Notes under the pieces: model-generated
The model's input: only the letters and a program-made list of their open reading frames with translations
What the model was told of the DNA's origin: nothing
Databases searched by the model: none
Shown here: positions 30,003-45,000 of the stretch, piece after piece
How the letters are laid out: each line of letters begins with the position of its first letter
Numbering within the stretch: position 1 is the stretch's first letter
NCBI GenBank assembly: GCA_964035575.1
Contig: OZ037900.1
Coordinates: forward strand, 1,116,001-1,180,000
Direction of reading: 5' to 3'
Origin: Rhynchopus sp. YZ270_cl-10
Lineage: Eukaryota; Euglenozoa; Diplonemea; Diplonemida; Diplonemidae
Length of the DNA stretch: 64,000 nucleotides
Position numbers and translations under genes: made by a program

Positions 30003-33000
30003 GAAAAAATCGATTTTCAGGGTGTGCAAAACTGTAAAAATGACGAAAATCGGAAAAATGACGATTTTTTGGTGAAAATATTTTTCACAGAAAATCGAAT
30101 TTTACTATTAAGATTGGCTTTGGGCATGACCCAGTAAGGTTACTATGGGCCCCATGGGACATATACACCCGAATACCAGGCCGTATTTTCAAAAAGTTGA
30201 TAATCCCAGTATATGGTATGGCCCTGTGGTACGAAATTTTTGGCCGAAAAAATCGACCAAAAAATCGTCATTTTTGGGGGTCACGGTGACAAAAAGTTGC
30301 ATTTTTTCACGAAAAATGGTCGGAATGTGACTTGAATGGGCTCTAATGGGTATATTATGCACATAACATACCTAAATTATGTCGATATTTCACCGGCGGA
30401 GCCGAAAAAATCGATTTTCAGGGTGTGCAAAACTGTAAAAATGACGAAAATCGGAAAAATGACGATTTTTTGGTGAAAATATTTTTCACAGAAAATCGAA
30501 TTTTACTATTAAGATTGGCTTTGGGCATGACCCAGTAAGGTTACTATGGGCCCCATGGGACATATACACCCGAATACCAGGCCGTATTTTCAAAAAGTTG
30601 ATAATCCCAGTATATGGTATGGCCCTGTGGTACGAAATTTTTGGCCGAAAAAATCGACCAAAAAATCGTCATTTTTGGGGGTCACGGTGACAAAAAGTTG
30701 CATTTTTTCACGAAAAATGGTCGGAATGTGACTTGAATGGGCTCTAATGGGTATATTATGCACATAACATACCTAAATTATGTCGATATTTCACCGGCGG
30801 AGCCGAAAAAATCGATTTTCAGGGTGTGCAAAACTGTAAAAATGACGAAAATCGGAAAAATGACGATTTTTTGGTGAAAATATTTTTCACAGAAAATCGA
30901 ATTTTACTATTAAGATTGGCTTTGGGCATGACCCAGTAAGGTTACTATGGGCCCCATGGGACATATACACCCGAATACCAGGCCGTATTTTCAAAAAGTT
31001 GATAATCCCAGTATATGGTATGGCCCTGTGGTACGAAATTTTTGGCCGAAAAAATCGACCAAAAAATCGTCATTTTTGGGGGTCACGGTGACAAAAAGTT
31101 GCATTTTTTCACGAAAAATGGTCGGAATGTGACTTGAATGGGCTCTAATGGGTATATTATGCACATAACATACCTAAATTATGTCGATATTTCACCGGCG
31201 GAGCCGAAAAAATCGATTTTCAGGGTGTGCAAAACTGTAAAAATGACGAAAATCGGAAAAATGACGATTTTTTGGTCAAAATATTTTTCACAGAAAATCG
31301 AATTTTACTATTAAGATTGGCTTTGGGCATGACCCAGTAAGGTTACTATGGGCCCCATGGGACATATACACCCGAATACCAGGCCGTATTTTCAAAAAGT
31401 TGATAATCCCAGTATATGGTATGGCCCTGTGGTACGAAATTTTTGGCCGAAAAAATCGACCAAAAAATCGTCATTTTTGGGGGTCACGGTGACAAAAAGT
31501 TGCATTTTTTCACGAAAAATGGTCGGAATGTGACTTGAATGGGCTCTAATGGGTATATTATGCACATAACATACCTAAATTATGTCGATATTTCACCGGC
31601 GGAGCCGAAAAAATCGATTTTCAGGGTGTGCAAAACTGTAAAAATGACGAAAATCGGAAAAATGACGATTTTTTGGTGAAAATATTTTTCACAGAAAATC
31701 GAATTTTACTATTAAGATTGGCTTTGGGCATGACCCAGTAAGGTTACTATGGGCCCCATGGGACATATACACCCGAATACCAGGCCGTATTTTCAAAAAG
31801 TTGATAATCCCAGTATATGGTATGGCCCTGTGGTACGAAATTTTTGGCCGAAAAAATCGACCAAAAAATCGTCATTTTTGGGGGTCACGGTGACAAAAAG
31901 TTGCATTTTTTCACGAAAAATGGTCGGAATGTGACTTGAATGGGCTCTAATGGGTATATTATGCACATAACATACCTAAATTATGTCGATATTTCACCGG
32001 CGGAGCCGAAAAAATCGATTTTCAGGGTGTGCAAAACTGTAAAAATGACGAAAATCGGAAAAATGACGATTTTTTGGTGAAAATATTTTTCACAGAAAAT
32101 CGAATTTTACTATTAAGATTGGCTTTGGGCATGACCCAGTAAGGTTACTATGGGCCCCATGGGACATATACACCCGAATACCAGGCCGTATTTTCAAAAA
32201 GTTGATAATCCCAGTATATGGTATGGCCCTGTGGTACGAAATTTTTGGCCGAAAAAATCGACCAAAAAATCGTCATTTTTGGGGGTCACGGTGACAAAAA
32301 GTTGCATTTTTTCACGAAAAATGGTCGGAATGTGACTTGAATGGGCTCTAATGGGTATATTATGCACATAACATACCTAAATTATGTCGATATTTCACCG
32401 GCGGAGCCGAAAAAATCGATTTTCAGGGTGTGCAAAACTGTAAAAATGACGAAAATCGGAAAAATGACGATTTTTTGGTCAAAATATTTTTCACAGAAAA
32501 TCGAATTTTACTATTAAGATTGGCTTTGGGCATGACCCAGTAAGGTTACTATGGGCCCCATGGGACATATACACCCGAATACCAGGCCGTATTTTCAAAA
32601 AGTTGATAATCCCAGTATATGGTATGGCCCTGTGGTACGAAATTTTTGGCCGAAAAAATCGACCAAAAAATCGTCATTTTTGGGGGTCACGGTGACAAAA
32701 AGTTGCATTTTTTCACGAAAAATGGTCGGAATGTGACTTGAATGGGCTCTAATGGGTATATTATGCACATAACATACCTAAATTATGTCGATATTTCACC
32801 GGCGGAGCCGAAAAAATCGATTTTCAGGGTGTGCAAAACTGTAAAAATGACGAAAATCGGAAAAATGACGATTTTTTGGTGAAAATATTTTTCACAGAAA
32901 ATCGAATTTTACTATTAAGATTGGCTTTGGGCATGACCCAGTAAGGTTACTATGGGCCCCATGGGACATATACACCCGAATACCAGGCCGTATTTTCAAA

Positions 33001-36000
33001 AAGTTGATAATCCCAGTATATGGTATGGCCCTGTGGTACGAAATTTTTGGCCGAAAAAATCGACCAAAAAATCGTCATTTTTGGGGGTCACGGTGACAAA
33101 AAGTTGCATTTTTTCACGAAAAATGGTCGGAATGTGACTTGAATGGGCTCTAATGGGTATATTATGCACATAACATACCTAAATTATGTCGATATTTCAC
33201 CGGCGGAGCCGAAAAAATCGATTTTCAGGGTGTGCAAAACTGTAAAAATGACGAAAATCGGAAAAATGACGATTTTTTGGTGAAAATATTTTTCACAGAA
33301 AATCGAATTTTACTATTAAGATTGGCTTTGGGCATGACCCAGTAAGGTTACTATGGGCCCCATGGGACATATACACCCGAATACCAGGCCGTATTTTCAA
33401 AAAGTTGATAATCCCAGTATATGGTATGGCCCTGTGGTACGAAATTTTTGGCCGAAAAAATCGACCAAAAAATCGTCATTTTTGGGGGTCACGGTGACAA
33501 AAAGTTGCATTTTTTCACGAAAAATGGTCGGAATGTGACTTGAATGGGCTCTAATGGGTATATTATGCACATAACATACCTAAATTATGTCGATATTTCA
33601 CCGGCGGAGCCGAAAAAATCGATTTTCAGGGTGTGCAAAACTGTAAAAATGACGAAAATCGGAAAAATGACGATTTTTTGGTGAAAATATTTTTCACAGA
33701 AAATCGAATTTTACTATTAAGATTGGCTTTGGGCATGACCCAGTAAGGTTACTATGGGCCCCATGGGACATATACACCCGAATACCAGGCCGTATTTTCA
33801 AAAAGTTGATAATCCCAGTATATGGTATGGCCCTGTGGTACGAAATTTTTGGCCGAAAAAATCGACCAAAAAATCGTCATTTTTGGGGGTCACGGTGACA
33901 AAAAGTTGCATTTTTTCACGAAAAATGGTCGGAATGTGACTTGAATGGGCTCTAATGGGTATATTATGCACATAACATACCTAAATTATGTCGATATTTC
34001 ACCGGCGGAGCCGAAAAAATCGATTTTCAGGGTGTGCAAAACTGTAAAAATGACGAAAATCGGAAAAATGACGATTTTTTGGTCAAAATATTTTTCACAG
34101 AAAATCGAATTTTACTATTAAGATTGGCTTTGGGCATGACCCAGTAAGGTTACTATGGGCCCCATGGGACATATACACCCGAATACCAGGCCGTATTTTC
34201 AAAAAGTTGATAATCCCAGTATATGGTATGGCCCTGTGGTACGAAATTTTTGGCCGAAAAAATCGACCAAAAAATCGTCATTTTTGGGGGTCACGGTGAC
34301 AAAAAGTTGCATTTTTTCACGAAAAATGGTCGGAATGTGACTTGAATGGGCTCTAATGGGTATATTATGCACATAACATACCTAAATTATGTCGATATTT
34401 CACCGGCGGAGCCGAAAAAATCGATTTTCAGGGTGTGCAAAACTGTAAAAATGACGAAAATCGGAAAAATGACGATTTTTTGGTCAAAATATTTTTCACA
34501 GAAAATCGAATTTTACTATTAAGATTGGCTTTGGGCATGACCCAGTAAGGTTACTATGGGCCCCATGGGACATATACACCCGAATACCAGGCCGTATTTT
34601 CAAAAAGTTGATAATCCCAGTATATGGTATGGCCCTGTGGTACGAAATTTTTGGCCGAAAAAATCGACCAAAAAATCGTCATTTTTGGGGGTCACGGTGA
34701 CAAAAAGTTGCATTTTTTCACGAAAAATGGTCGGAATGTGACTTGAATGGGCTCTAATGGGTATATTATGCACATAACATACCTAAATTATGTCGATATT
34801 TCACCGGCGGAGCCGAAAAAATCGATTTTCAGGGTGTGCAAAACTGTAAAAATGACGAAAATCGGAAAAATGACGATTTTTTGGTGAAAATATTTTTCAC
34901 AGAAAATCGAATTTTACTATTAAGATTGGCTTTGGGCATGACCCAGTAAGGTTACTATGGGCCCCATGGGACATATACACCCGAATACCAGGCCGTATTT
35001 TCAAAAAGTTGATAATCCCAGTATATGGTATGGCCCTGTGGTACGAAATTTTTGGCCGAAAAAATCGACCAAAAAATCGTCATTTTTGGGGGTCACGGTG
35101 ACAAAAAGTTGCATTTTTTCACGAAAAATGGTCGGAATGTGACTTGAATGGGCTCTAATGGGTATATTATGCACATAACATACCTAAATTATGTCGATAT
35201 TTCACCGGCGGAGCCGAAAAAATCGATTTTCAGGGTGTGCAAAACTGTAAAAATGACGAAAATCGGAAAAATGACGATTTTTTGGTGAAAATATTTTTCA
35301 CAGAAAATCGAATTTTACTATTAAGATTGGCTTTGGGCATGACCCAGTAAGGTTACTATGGGCCCCATGGGACATATACACCCGAATACCAGGCCGTATT
35401 TTCAAAAAGTTGATAATCCCAGTATATGGTATGGCCCTGTGGTACGAAATTTTTGGCCGAAAAAATCGACCAAAAAATCGTCATTTTTGGGGGTCACGGT
35501 GACAAAAAGTTGCATTTTTTCACGAAAAATGGTCGGAATGTGACTTGAATGGGCTCTAATGGGTATATTATGCACATAACATACCTAAATTATGTCGATA
35601 TTTCACCGGCGGAGCCGAAAAAATCGATTTTCAGGGTGTGCAAAACTGTAAAAATGACGAAAATCGGAAAAATGACGATTTTTTGGTGAAAATATTTTTC
35701 ACAGAAAATCAAATTTTACTATTAAGATTGGCTTTGGGCATGACCCAGTAAGGTTACTATGGGCCCCATGGGACATATACACCCGAATACCAGGCCGTAT
35801 TTTCAAAAAGTTGATAATCCCAGTATATGGTATGGCCCTGTGGTACGAAATTTTTGGCCGAAAAAATCGACCAAAAAATCGTCATTTTTGGGGGTCACGG
35901 TGACAAAAAGTTGCATTTTTTCACGAAAAATGGTCGGAATGTGACTTGAATGGGCTCTAATGGGTATATTATGCACATAACATACCTAAATTATGTCGAT

Positions 36001-39000
36001 ATTTCACCGGCGGAGCCGAAAAAATCGATTTTCAGGGTGTGCAAAACTGTAAAAATGACGAAAATCGGAAAAATGACGATTTTTTGGTGAAAATATTTTT
36101 CACAGAAAATCGAATTTTACTATTAAGATTGGCTTTGGGCATGACCCAGTAAGGTTACTATGGGCCCCATGGGACATATACACCCGAATACCAGGCCGTA
36201 TTTTCAAAAAGTTGATAATCCCAGTATATGGTATGGCCCTGTGGTACGAAATTTTTGGCCGAAAAAATCGACCAAAAAATCGTCATTTTTGGGGGTCACG
36301 GTGACAAAAAGTTGCATTTTTTCACGAAAAATGGTCGGAATGTGACTTGAATGGGCTCTAATGGGTATATTATGCACATAACATACCTAAATTATGTCGA
36401 TATTTCACCGGCGGAGCCGAAAAAATCGATTTTCAGGGTGTGCAAAACTGTAAAAATGACGAAAATCGGAAAAATGACGATTTTTTGGTGAAAATATTTT
36501 TCACAGAAAATCGAATTTTACTATTAAGATTGGCTTTGGGCATGACCCAGTAAGGTTACTATGGGCCCCATGGGACATATACACCCGAATACCAGGCCGT
36601 ATTTTCAAAAAGTTGATAATCCCAGTATATGGTATGGCCCTGTGGTACGAAATTTTTGGCCGAAAAAATCGACCAAAAAATCGTCATTTTTGGGGGTCAC
36701 GGTGACAAAAAGTTGCATTTTTTCACGAAAAATGGTCGGAATGTGACTTGAATGGGCTCTAATGGGTATATTATGCACATAACATACCTAAATTATGTCG
36801 ATATTTCACCGGCGGAGCCGAAAAAATCGATTTTCAGGGTGTGCAAAACTGTAAAAATGACGAAAATCGGAAAAATGACGATTTTTTGGTGAAAATATTT
36901 TTCACAGAAAATCAAATTTTACTATTAAGATTGGCTTTGGGCATGACCCAGTAAGGTTACTATGGGCCCCATGGGACATATACACCCGAATACCAGGCCG
37001 TATTTTCAAAAAGTTGATAATCCCAGTATATGGTATGGCCCTGTGGTACGAAATTTTTGGCCGAAAAAATCGACCAAAAAATCGTCATTTTTGGGGGTCA
37101 CGGTGACAAAAAGTTGCATTTTTTCACGAAAAATGGTCGGAATGTGACTTGAATGGGCTCTAATGGGTATATTATGCACATAACATACCTAAATTATGTC
37201 GATATTTCACCGGCGGAGCCGAAAAAATCGATTTTCAGGGTGTGCAAAACTGTAAAAATGACGAAAATCGGAAAAATGACGATTTTTTGGTGAAAATATT
37301 TTTCACAGAAAATCGAATTTTACTATTAAGATTGGCTTTGGGCATGACCCAGTAAGGTTACTATGGGCCCCATGGGACATATACACCCGAATACCAGGCC
37401 GTATTTTCAAAAAGTTGATAATCCCAGTATATGGTATGGCCCTGTGGTACGAAATTTTTGGCCGAAAAAATCGACCAAAAAATCGTCATTTTTGGGGGTC
37501 ACGGTGACAAAAAGTTGCATTTTTTCACGAAAAATGGTCGGAATGTGACTTGAATGGGCTCTAATGGGTATATTATGCACATAACATACCTAAATTATGT
37601 CGATATTTCACCGGCGGAGCCGAAAAAATCGATTTTCAGGGTGTGCAAAACTGTAAAAATGACGAAAATCGGAAAAATGACGATTTTTTGGTGAAAATAT
37701 TTTTCACAGAAAATCGAATTTTACTATTAAGATTGGCTTTGGGCATGACCCAGTAAGGTTACTATGGGCCCCATGGGACATATACACCCGAATACCAGGC
37801 CGTATTTTCAAAAAGTTGATAATCCCAGTATATGGTATGGCCCTGTGGTACGAAATTTTTGGCCGAAAAAATCGACCAAAAAATCGTCATTTTTGGGGGT
37901 CACGGTGACAAAAAGTTGCATTTTTTCACGAAAAATGGTCGGAATGTGACTTGAATGGGCTCTAATGGGTATATTATGCACATAACATACCTAAATTATG
38001 TCGATATTTCACCGGCGGAGCCGAAAAAATCGATTTTCAGGGTGTGCAAAACTGTAAAAATGACGAAAATCGGAAAAATGACGATTTTTTGGTGAAAATA
38101 TTTTTCACAGAAAATCGAATTTTACTATTAAGATTGGCTTTGGGCATGACCCAGTAAGGTTACTATGGGCCCCATGGGACATATACACCCGAATACCAGG
38201 CCGTATTTTCAAAAAGTTGATAATCCCAGTATATGGTATGGCCCTGTGGTACGAAATTTTTGGCCGAAAAAATCGACCAAAAAATCGTCATTTTTGGGGG
38301 TCACGGTGACAAAAAGTTGCATTTTTTCACGAAAAATGGTCGGAATGTGACTTGAATGGGCTCTAATGGGTATATTATGCACATAACATACCTAAATTAT
38401 GTCGATATTTCACCGGCGGAGCCGAAAAAATCGATTTTCAGGGTGTGCAAAACTGTAAAAATGACGAAAATCGGAAAAATGACGATTTTTTGGTGAAAAT
38501 ATTTTTCACAGAAAATCGAATTTTACTATTAAGATTGGCTTTGGGCATGACCCAGTAAGGTTACTATGGGCCCCATGGGACATATACACCCGAATACCAG
38601 GCCGTATTTTCAAAAAGTTGATAATCCCAGTATATGGTATGGCCCTGTGGTACGAAATTTTTGGCCGAAAAAATCGACCAAAAAATCGTCATTTTTGGGG
38701 GTCACGGTGACAAAAAGTTGCATTTTTTCACGAAAAATGGTCGGAATGTGACTTGAATGGGCTCTAATGGGTATATTATGCACATAACATACCTAAATTA
38801 TGTCGATATTTCACCGGCGGAGCCGAAAAAATCGATTTTCAGGGTGTGCAAAACTGTAAAAATGACGAAAATCGGAAAAATGACGATTTTTTGGTGAAAA
38901 TATTTTTCACAGAAAATCGAATTTTACTATTAAGATTGGCTTTGGGCATGACCCAGTAAGGTTACTATGGGCCCCATGGGACATATACACCCGAATACCA

Positions 39001-42000
39001 GGCCGTATTTTCAAAAAGTTGATAATCCCAGTATATGGTATGGCCCTGTGGTACGAAATTTTTGGCCGAAAAAATCGACCAAAAAATCGTCATTTTTGGG
39101 GGTCACGGTGACAAAAAGTTGCATTTTTTCACGAAAAATGGTCGGAATGTGACTTGAATGGGCTCTAATGGGTATATTATGCACATAACATACCTAAATT
39201 ATGTCGATATTTCACCGGCGGAGCCGAAAAAATCGATTTTCAGGGTGTGCAAAACTGTAAAAATGACGAAAATCGGAAAAATGACGATTTTTTGGTGAAA
39301 ATATTTTTCACAGAAAATCGAATTTTACTATTAAGATTGGCTTTGGGCATGACCCAGTAAGGTTACTATGGGCCCCATGGGACATATACACCCGAATACC
39401 AGGCCGTATTTTCAAAAAGTTGATAATCCCAGTATATGGTATGGCCCTGTGGTACGAAATTTTTGGCCGAAAAAATCGACCAAAAAATCGTCATTTTTGG
39501 GGGTCACGGTGACAAAAAGTTGCATTTTTTCACGAAAAATGGTCGGAATGTGACTTGAATGGGCTCTAATGGGTATATTATGCACATAACATACCTAAAT
39601 TATGTCGATATTTCACCGGCGGAGCCGAAAAAATCGATTTTCAGGGTGTGCAAAACTGTAAAAATGACGAAAATCGGAAAAATGACGATTTTTTGGTGAA
39701 AATATTTTTCACAGAAAATCGAATTTTACTATTAAGATTGGCTTTGGGCATGACCCAGTAAGGTTACTATGGGCCCCATGGGACATATACACCCGAATAC
39801 CAGGCCGTATTTTCAAAAAGTTGATAATCCCAGTATATGGTATGGCCCTGTGGTACGAAATTTTTGGCCGAAAAAATCGACCAAAAAATCGTCATTTTTG
39901 GGGGTCACGGTGACAAAAAGTTGCATTTTTTCACGAAAAATGGTCGGAATGTGACTTGAATGGGCTCTAATGGGTATATTATGCACATAACATACCTAAA
40001 TTATGTCGATATTTCACCGGCGGAGCCGAAAAAATCGATTTTCAGGGTGTGCAAAACTGTAAAAATGACGAAAATCGGAAAAATGACGATTTTTTGGTGA
40101 AAATATTTTTCACAGAAAATCGAATTTTACTATTAAGATTGGCTTTGGGCATGACCCAGTAAGGTTACTATGGGCCCCATGGGACATATACACCCGAATA
40201 CCAGGCCGTATTTTCAAAAAGTTGATAATCCCAGTATATGGTATGGCCCTGTGGTACGAAATTTTTGGCCGAAAAAATCGACCAAAAAATCGTCATTTTT
40301 GGGGGTCACGGTGACAAAAAGTTGCATTTTTTCACGAAAAATGGTCGGAATGTGACTTGAATGGGCTCTAATGGGTATATTATGCACATAACATACCTAA
40401 ATTATGTCGATATTTCACCGGCGGAGCCGAAAAAATCGATTTTCAGGGTGTGCAAAACTGTAAAAATGACGAAAATCGGAAAAATGACGATTTTTTGGTG
40501 AAAATATTTTTCACAGAAAATCGAATTTTACTATTAAGATTGGCTTTGGGCATGACCCAGTAAGGTTACTATGGGCCCCATGGGACATATACACCCGAAT
40601 ACCAGGCCGTATTTTCAAAAAGTTGATAATCCCAGTATATGGTATGGCCCTGTGGTACGAAATTTTTGGCCGAAAAAATCGACCAAAAAATCGTCATTTT
40701 TGGGGGTCACGGTGACAAAAAGTTGCATTTTTTCACGAAAAATGGTCGGAATGTGACTTGAATGGGCTCTAATGGGTATATTATGCACATAACATACCTA
40801 AATTATGTCGATATTTCACCGGCGGAGCCGAAAAAATCGATTTTCAGGGTGTGCAAAACTGTAAAAATGACGAAAATCGGAAAAATGACGATTTTTTGGT
40901 GAAAATATTTTTCACAGAAAATCGAATTTTACTATTAAGATTGGCTTTGGGCATGACCCAGTAAGGTTACTATGGGCCCCATGGGACATATACACCCGAA
41001 TACCAGGCCGTATTTTCAAAAAGTTGATAATCCCAGTATATGGTATGGCCCTGTGGTACGAAATTTTTGGCCGAAAAAATCGACCAAAAAATCGTCATTT
41101 TTGGGGGTCACGGTGACAAAAAGTTGCATTTTTTCACGAAAAATGGTCGGAATGTGACTTGAATGGGCTCTAATGGGTATATTATGCACATAACATACCT
41201 AAATTATGTCGATATTTCACCGGCGGAGCCGAAAAAATCGATTTTCAGGGTGTGCAAAACTGTAAAAATGACGAAAATCGGAAAAATGACGATTTTTTGG
41301 TGAAAATATTTTTCACAGAAAATCGAATTTTACTATTAAGATTGGCTTTGGGCATGACCCAGTAAGGTTACTATGGGCCCCATGGGACATATACACCCGA
41401 ATACCAGGCCGTATTTTCAAAAAGTTGATAATCCCAGTATATGGTATGGCCCTGTGGTACGAAATTTTTGGCCGAAAAAATCGACCAAAAAATCGTCATT
41501 TTTGGGGGTCACGGTGACAAAAAGTTGCATTTTTTCACGAAAAATGGTCGGAATGTGACTTGAATGGGCTCTAATGGGTATATTATGCACATAACATACC
41601 TAAATTATGTCGATATTTCACCGGCGGAGCCGAAAAAATCGATTTTCAGGGTGTGCAAAACTGTAAAAATGACGAAAATCGGAAAAATGACGATTTTTTG
41701 GTGAAAATATTTTTCACAGAAAATCGAATTTTACTATTAAGATTGGCTTTGGGCATGACCCAGTAAGGTTACTATGGGCCCCATGGGACATATACACCCG
41801 AATACCAGGCCGTATTTTCAAAAAGTTGATAATCCCAGTATATGGTATGGCCCTGTGGTACGAAATTTTTGGCCGAAAAAATCGACCAAAAAATCGTCAT
41901 TTTTGGGGGTCACGGTGACAAAAAGTTGCATTTTTTCACGAAAAATGGTCGGAATGTGACTTGAATGGGCTCTAATGGGTATATTATGCACATAACATAC

Positions 42001-45000
42001 CTAAATTATGTCGATATTTCACCGGCGGAGCCGAAAAAATCGATTTTCAGGGTGTGCAAAACTGTAAAAATGACGAAAATCGGAAAAATGACGATTTTTT
42101 GGTGAAAATATTTTTCACAGAAAATCGAATTTTACTATTAAGATTGGCTTTGGGCATGACCCAGTAAGGTTACTATGGGCCCCATGGGACATATACACCC
42201 GAATACCAGGCCGTATTTTCAAAAAGTTGATAATCCCAGTATATGGTATGGCCCTGTGGTACGAAATTTTTGGCCGAAAAAATCGACCAAAAAATCGTCA
42301 TTTTTGGGGGTCACGGTGACAAAAAGTTGCATTTTTTCACGAAAAATGGTCGGAATGTGACTTGAATGGGCTCTAATGGGTATATTATGCACATAACATA
42401 CCTAAATTATGTCGATATTTCACCGGCGGAGCCGAAAAAATCGATTTTCAGGGTGTGCAAAACTGTAAAAATGACGAAAATCGGAAAAATGACGATTTTT
42501 TGGTGAAAATATTTTTCACAGAAAATCGAATTTTACTATTAAGATTGGCTTTGGGCATGACCCAGTAAGGTTACTATGGGCCCCATGGGACATATACACC
42601 CGAATACCAGGCCGTATTTTCAAAAAGTTGATAATCCCAGTATATGGTATGGCCCTGTGGTACGAAATTTTTGGCCGAAAAAATCGACCAAAAAATCGTC
42701 ATTTTTGGGGGTCACGGTGACAAAAAGTTGCATTTTTTCACGAAAAATGGTCGGAATGTGACTTGAATGGGCTCTAATGGGTATATTATGCACATAACAT
42801 ACCTAAATTATGTCGATATTTCACCGGCGGAGCCGAAAAAATCGATTTTCAGGGTGTGCAAAACTGTAAAAATGACGAAAATCGGAAAAATGACGATTTT
42901 TTGGTGAAAATATTTTTCACAGAAAATCGAATTTTACTATTAAGATTGGCTTTGGGCATGACCCAGTAAGGTTACTATGGGCCCCATGGGACATATACAC
43001 CCGAATACCAGGCCGTATTTTCAAAAAGTTGATAATCCCAGTATATGGTATGGCCCTGTGGTACGAAATTTTTGGCCGAAAAAATCGACCAAAAAATCGT
43101 CATTTTTGGGGGTCACGGTGACAAAAAGTTGCATTTTTTCACGAAAAATGGTCGGAATGTGACTTGAATGGGCTCTAATGGGTATATTATGCACATAACA
43201 TACCTAAATTATGTCGATATTTCACCGGCGGAGCCGAAAAAATCGATTTTCAGGGTGTGCAAAACTGTAAAAATGACGAAAATCGGAAAAATGACGATTT
43301 TTTGGTGAAAATATTTTTCACAGAAAATCGAATTTTACTATTAAGATTGGCTTTGGGCATGACCCAGTAAGGTTACTATGGGCCCCATGGGACATATACA
43401 CCCGAATACCAGGCCGTATTTTCAAAAAGTTGATAATCCCAGTATATGGTATGGCCCTGTGGTACGAAATTTTTGGCCGAAAAAATCGACCAAAAAATCG
43501 TCATTTTTGGGGGTCACGGTGACAAAAAGTTGCATTTTTTCACGAAAAATGGTCGGAATGTGACTTGAATGGGCTCTAATGGGTATATTATGCACATAAC
43601 ATACCTAAATTATGTCGATATTTCACCGGCGGAGCCGAAAAAATCGATTTTCAGGGTGTGCAAAACTGTAAAAATGACGAAAATCGGAAAAATGACGATT
43701 TTTTGGTGAAAATATTTTTCACAGAAAATCGAATTTTACTATTAAGATTGGCTTTGGGCATGACCCAGTAAGGTTACTATGGGCCCCATGGGACATATAC
43801 ACCCGAATACCAGGCCGTATTTTCAAAAAGTTGATAATCCCAGTATATGGTATGGCCCTGTGGTACGAAATTTTTGGCCGAAAAAATCGACCAAAAAATC
43901 GTCATTTTTGGGGGTCACGGTGACAAAAAGTTGCATTTTTTCACGAAAAATGGTCGGAATGTGACTTGAATGGGCTCTAATGGGTATATTATGCACATAA
44001 CATACCTAAATTATGTCGATATTTCACCGGCGGAGCCGAAAAAATCGATTTTCAGGGTGTGCAAAACTGTAAAAATGACGAAAATCGGAAAAATGACGAT
44101 TTTTTGGTGAAAATATTTTTCACAGAAAATCGAATTTTACTATTAAGATTGGCTTTGGGCATGACCCAGTAAGGTTACTATGGGCCCCATGGGACATATA
44201 CACCCGAATACCAGGCCGTATTTTCAAAAAGTTGATAATCCCAGTATATGGTATGGCCCTGTGGTACGAAATTTTTGGCCGAAAAAATCGACCAAAAAAT
44301 CGTCATTTTTGGGGGTCACGGTGACAAAAAGTTGCATTTTTTCACGAAAAATGGTCGGAATGTGACTTGAATGGGCTCTAATGGGTATATTATGCACATA
44401 ACATACCTAAATTATGTCGATATTTCACCGGCGGAGCCGAAAAAATCGATTTTCAGGGTGTGCAAAACTGTAAAAATGACGAAAATCGGAAAAATGACGA
44501 TTTTTTGGTGAAAATATTTTTCACAGAAAATCGAATTTTACTATTAAGATTGGCTTTGGGCATGACCCAGTAAGGTTACTATGGGCCCCATGGGACATAT
44601 ACACCCGAATACCAGGCCGTATTTTCAAAAAGTTGATAATCCCAGTATATGGTATGGCCCTGTGGTACGAAATTTTTGGCCGAAAAAATCGACCAAAAAA
44701 TCGTCATTTTTGGGGGTCACGGTGACAAAAAGTTGCATTTTTTCACGAAAAATGGTCGGAATGTGACTTGAATGGGCTCTAATGGGTATATTATGCACAT
44801 AACATACCTAAATTATGTCGATATTTCACCGGCGGAGCCGAAAAAATCGATTTTCAGGGTGTGCAAAACTGTAAAAATGACGAAAATCGGAAAAATGACG
44901 ATTTTTTGGTGAAAATATTTTTCACAGAAAATCGAATTTTACTATTAAGATTGGCTTTGGGCATGACCCAGTAAGGTTACTATGGGCCCCATGGGACATA

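Noticed and set aside
29599-30137. Poly-Gln or Ser/Asn-rich proteins over the CAG/CAA array
   Set aside because: Several overlapping frames are open only because the 9-bp repeat lacks stops. The flanks are AT-rich spacer and the frame runs into satellite.
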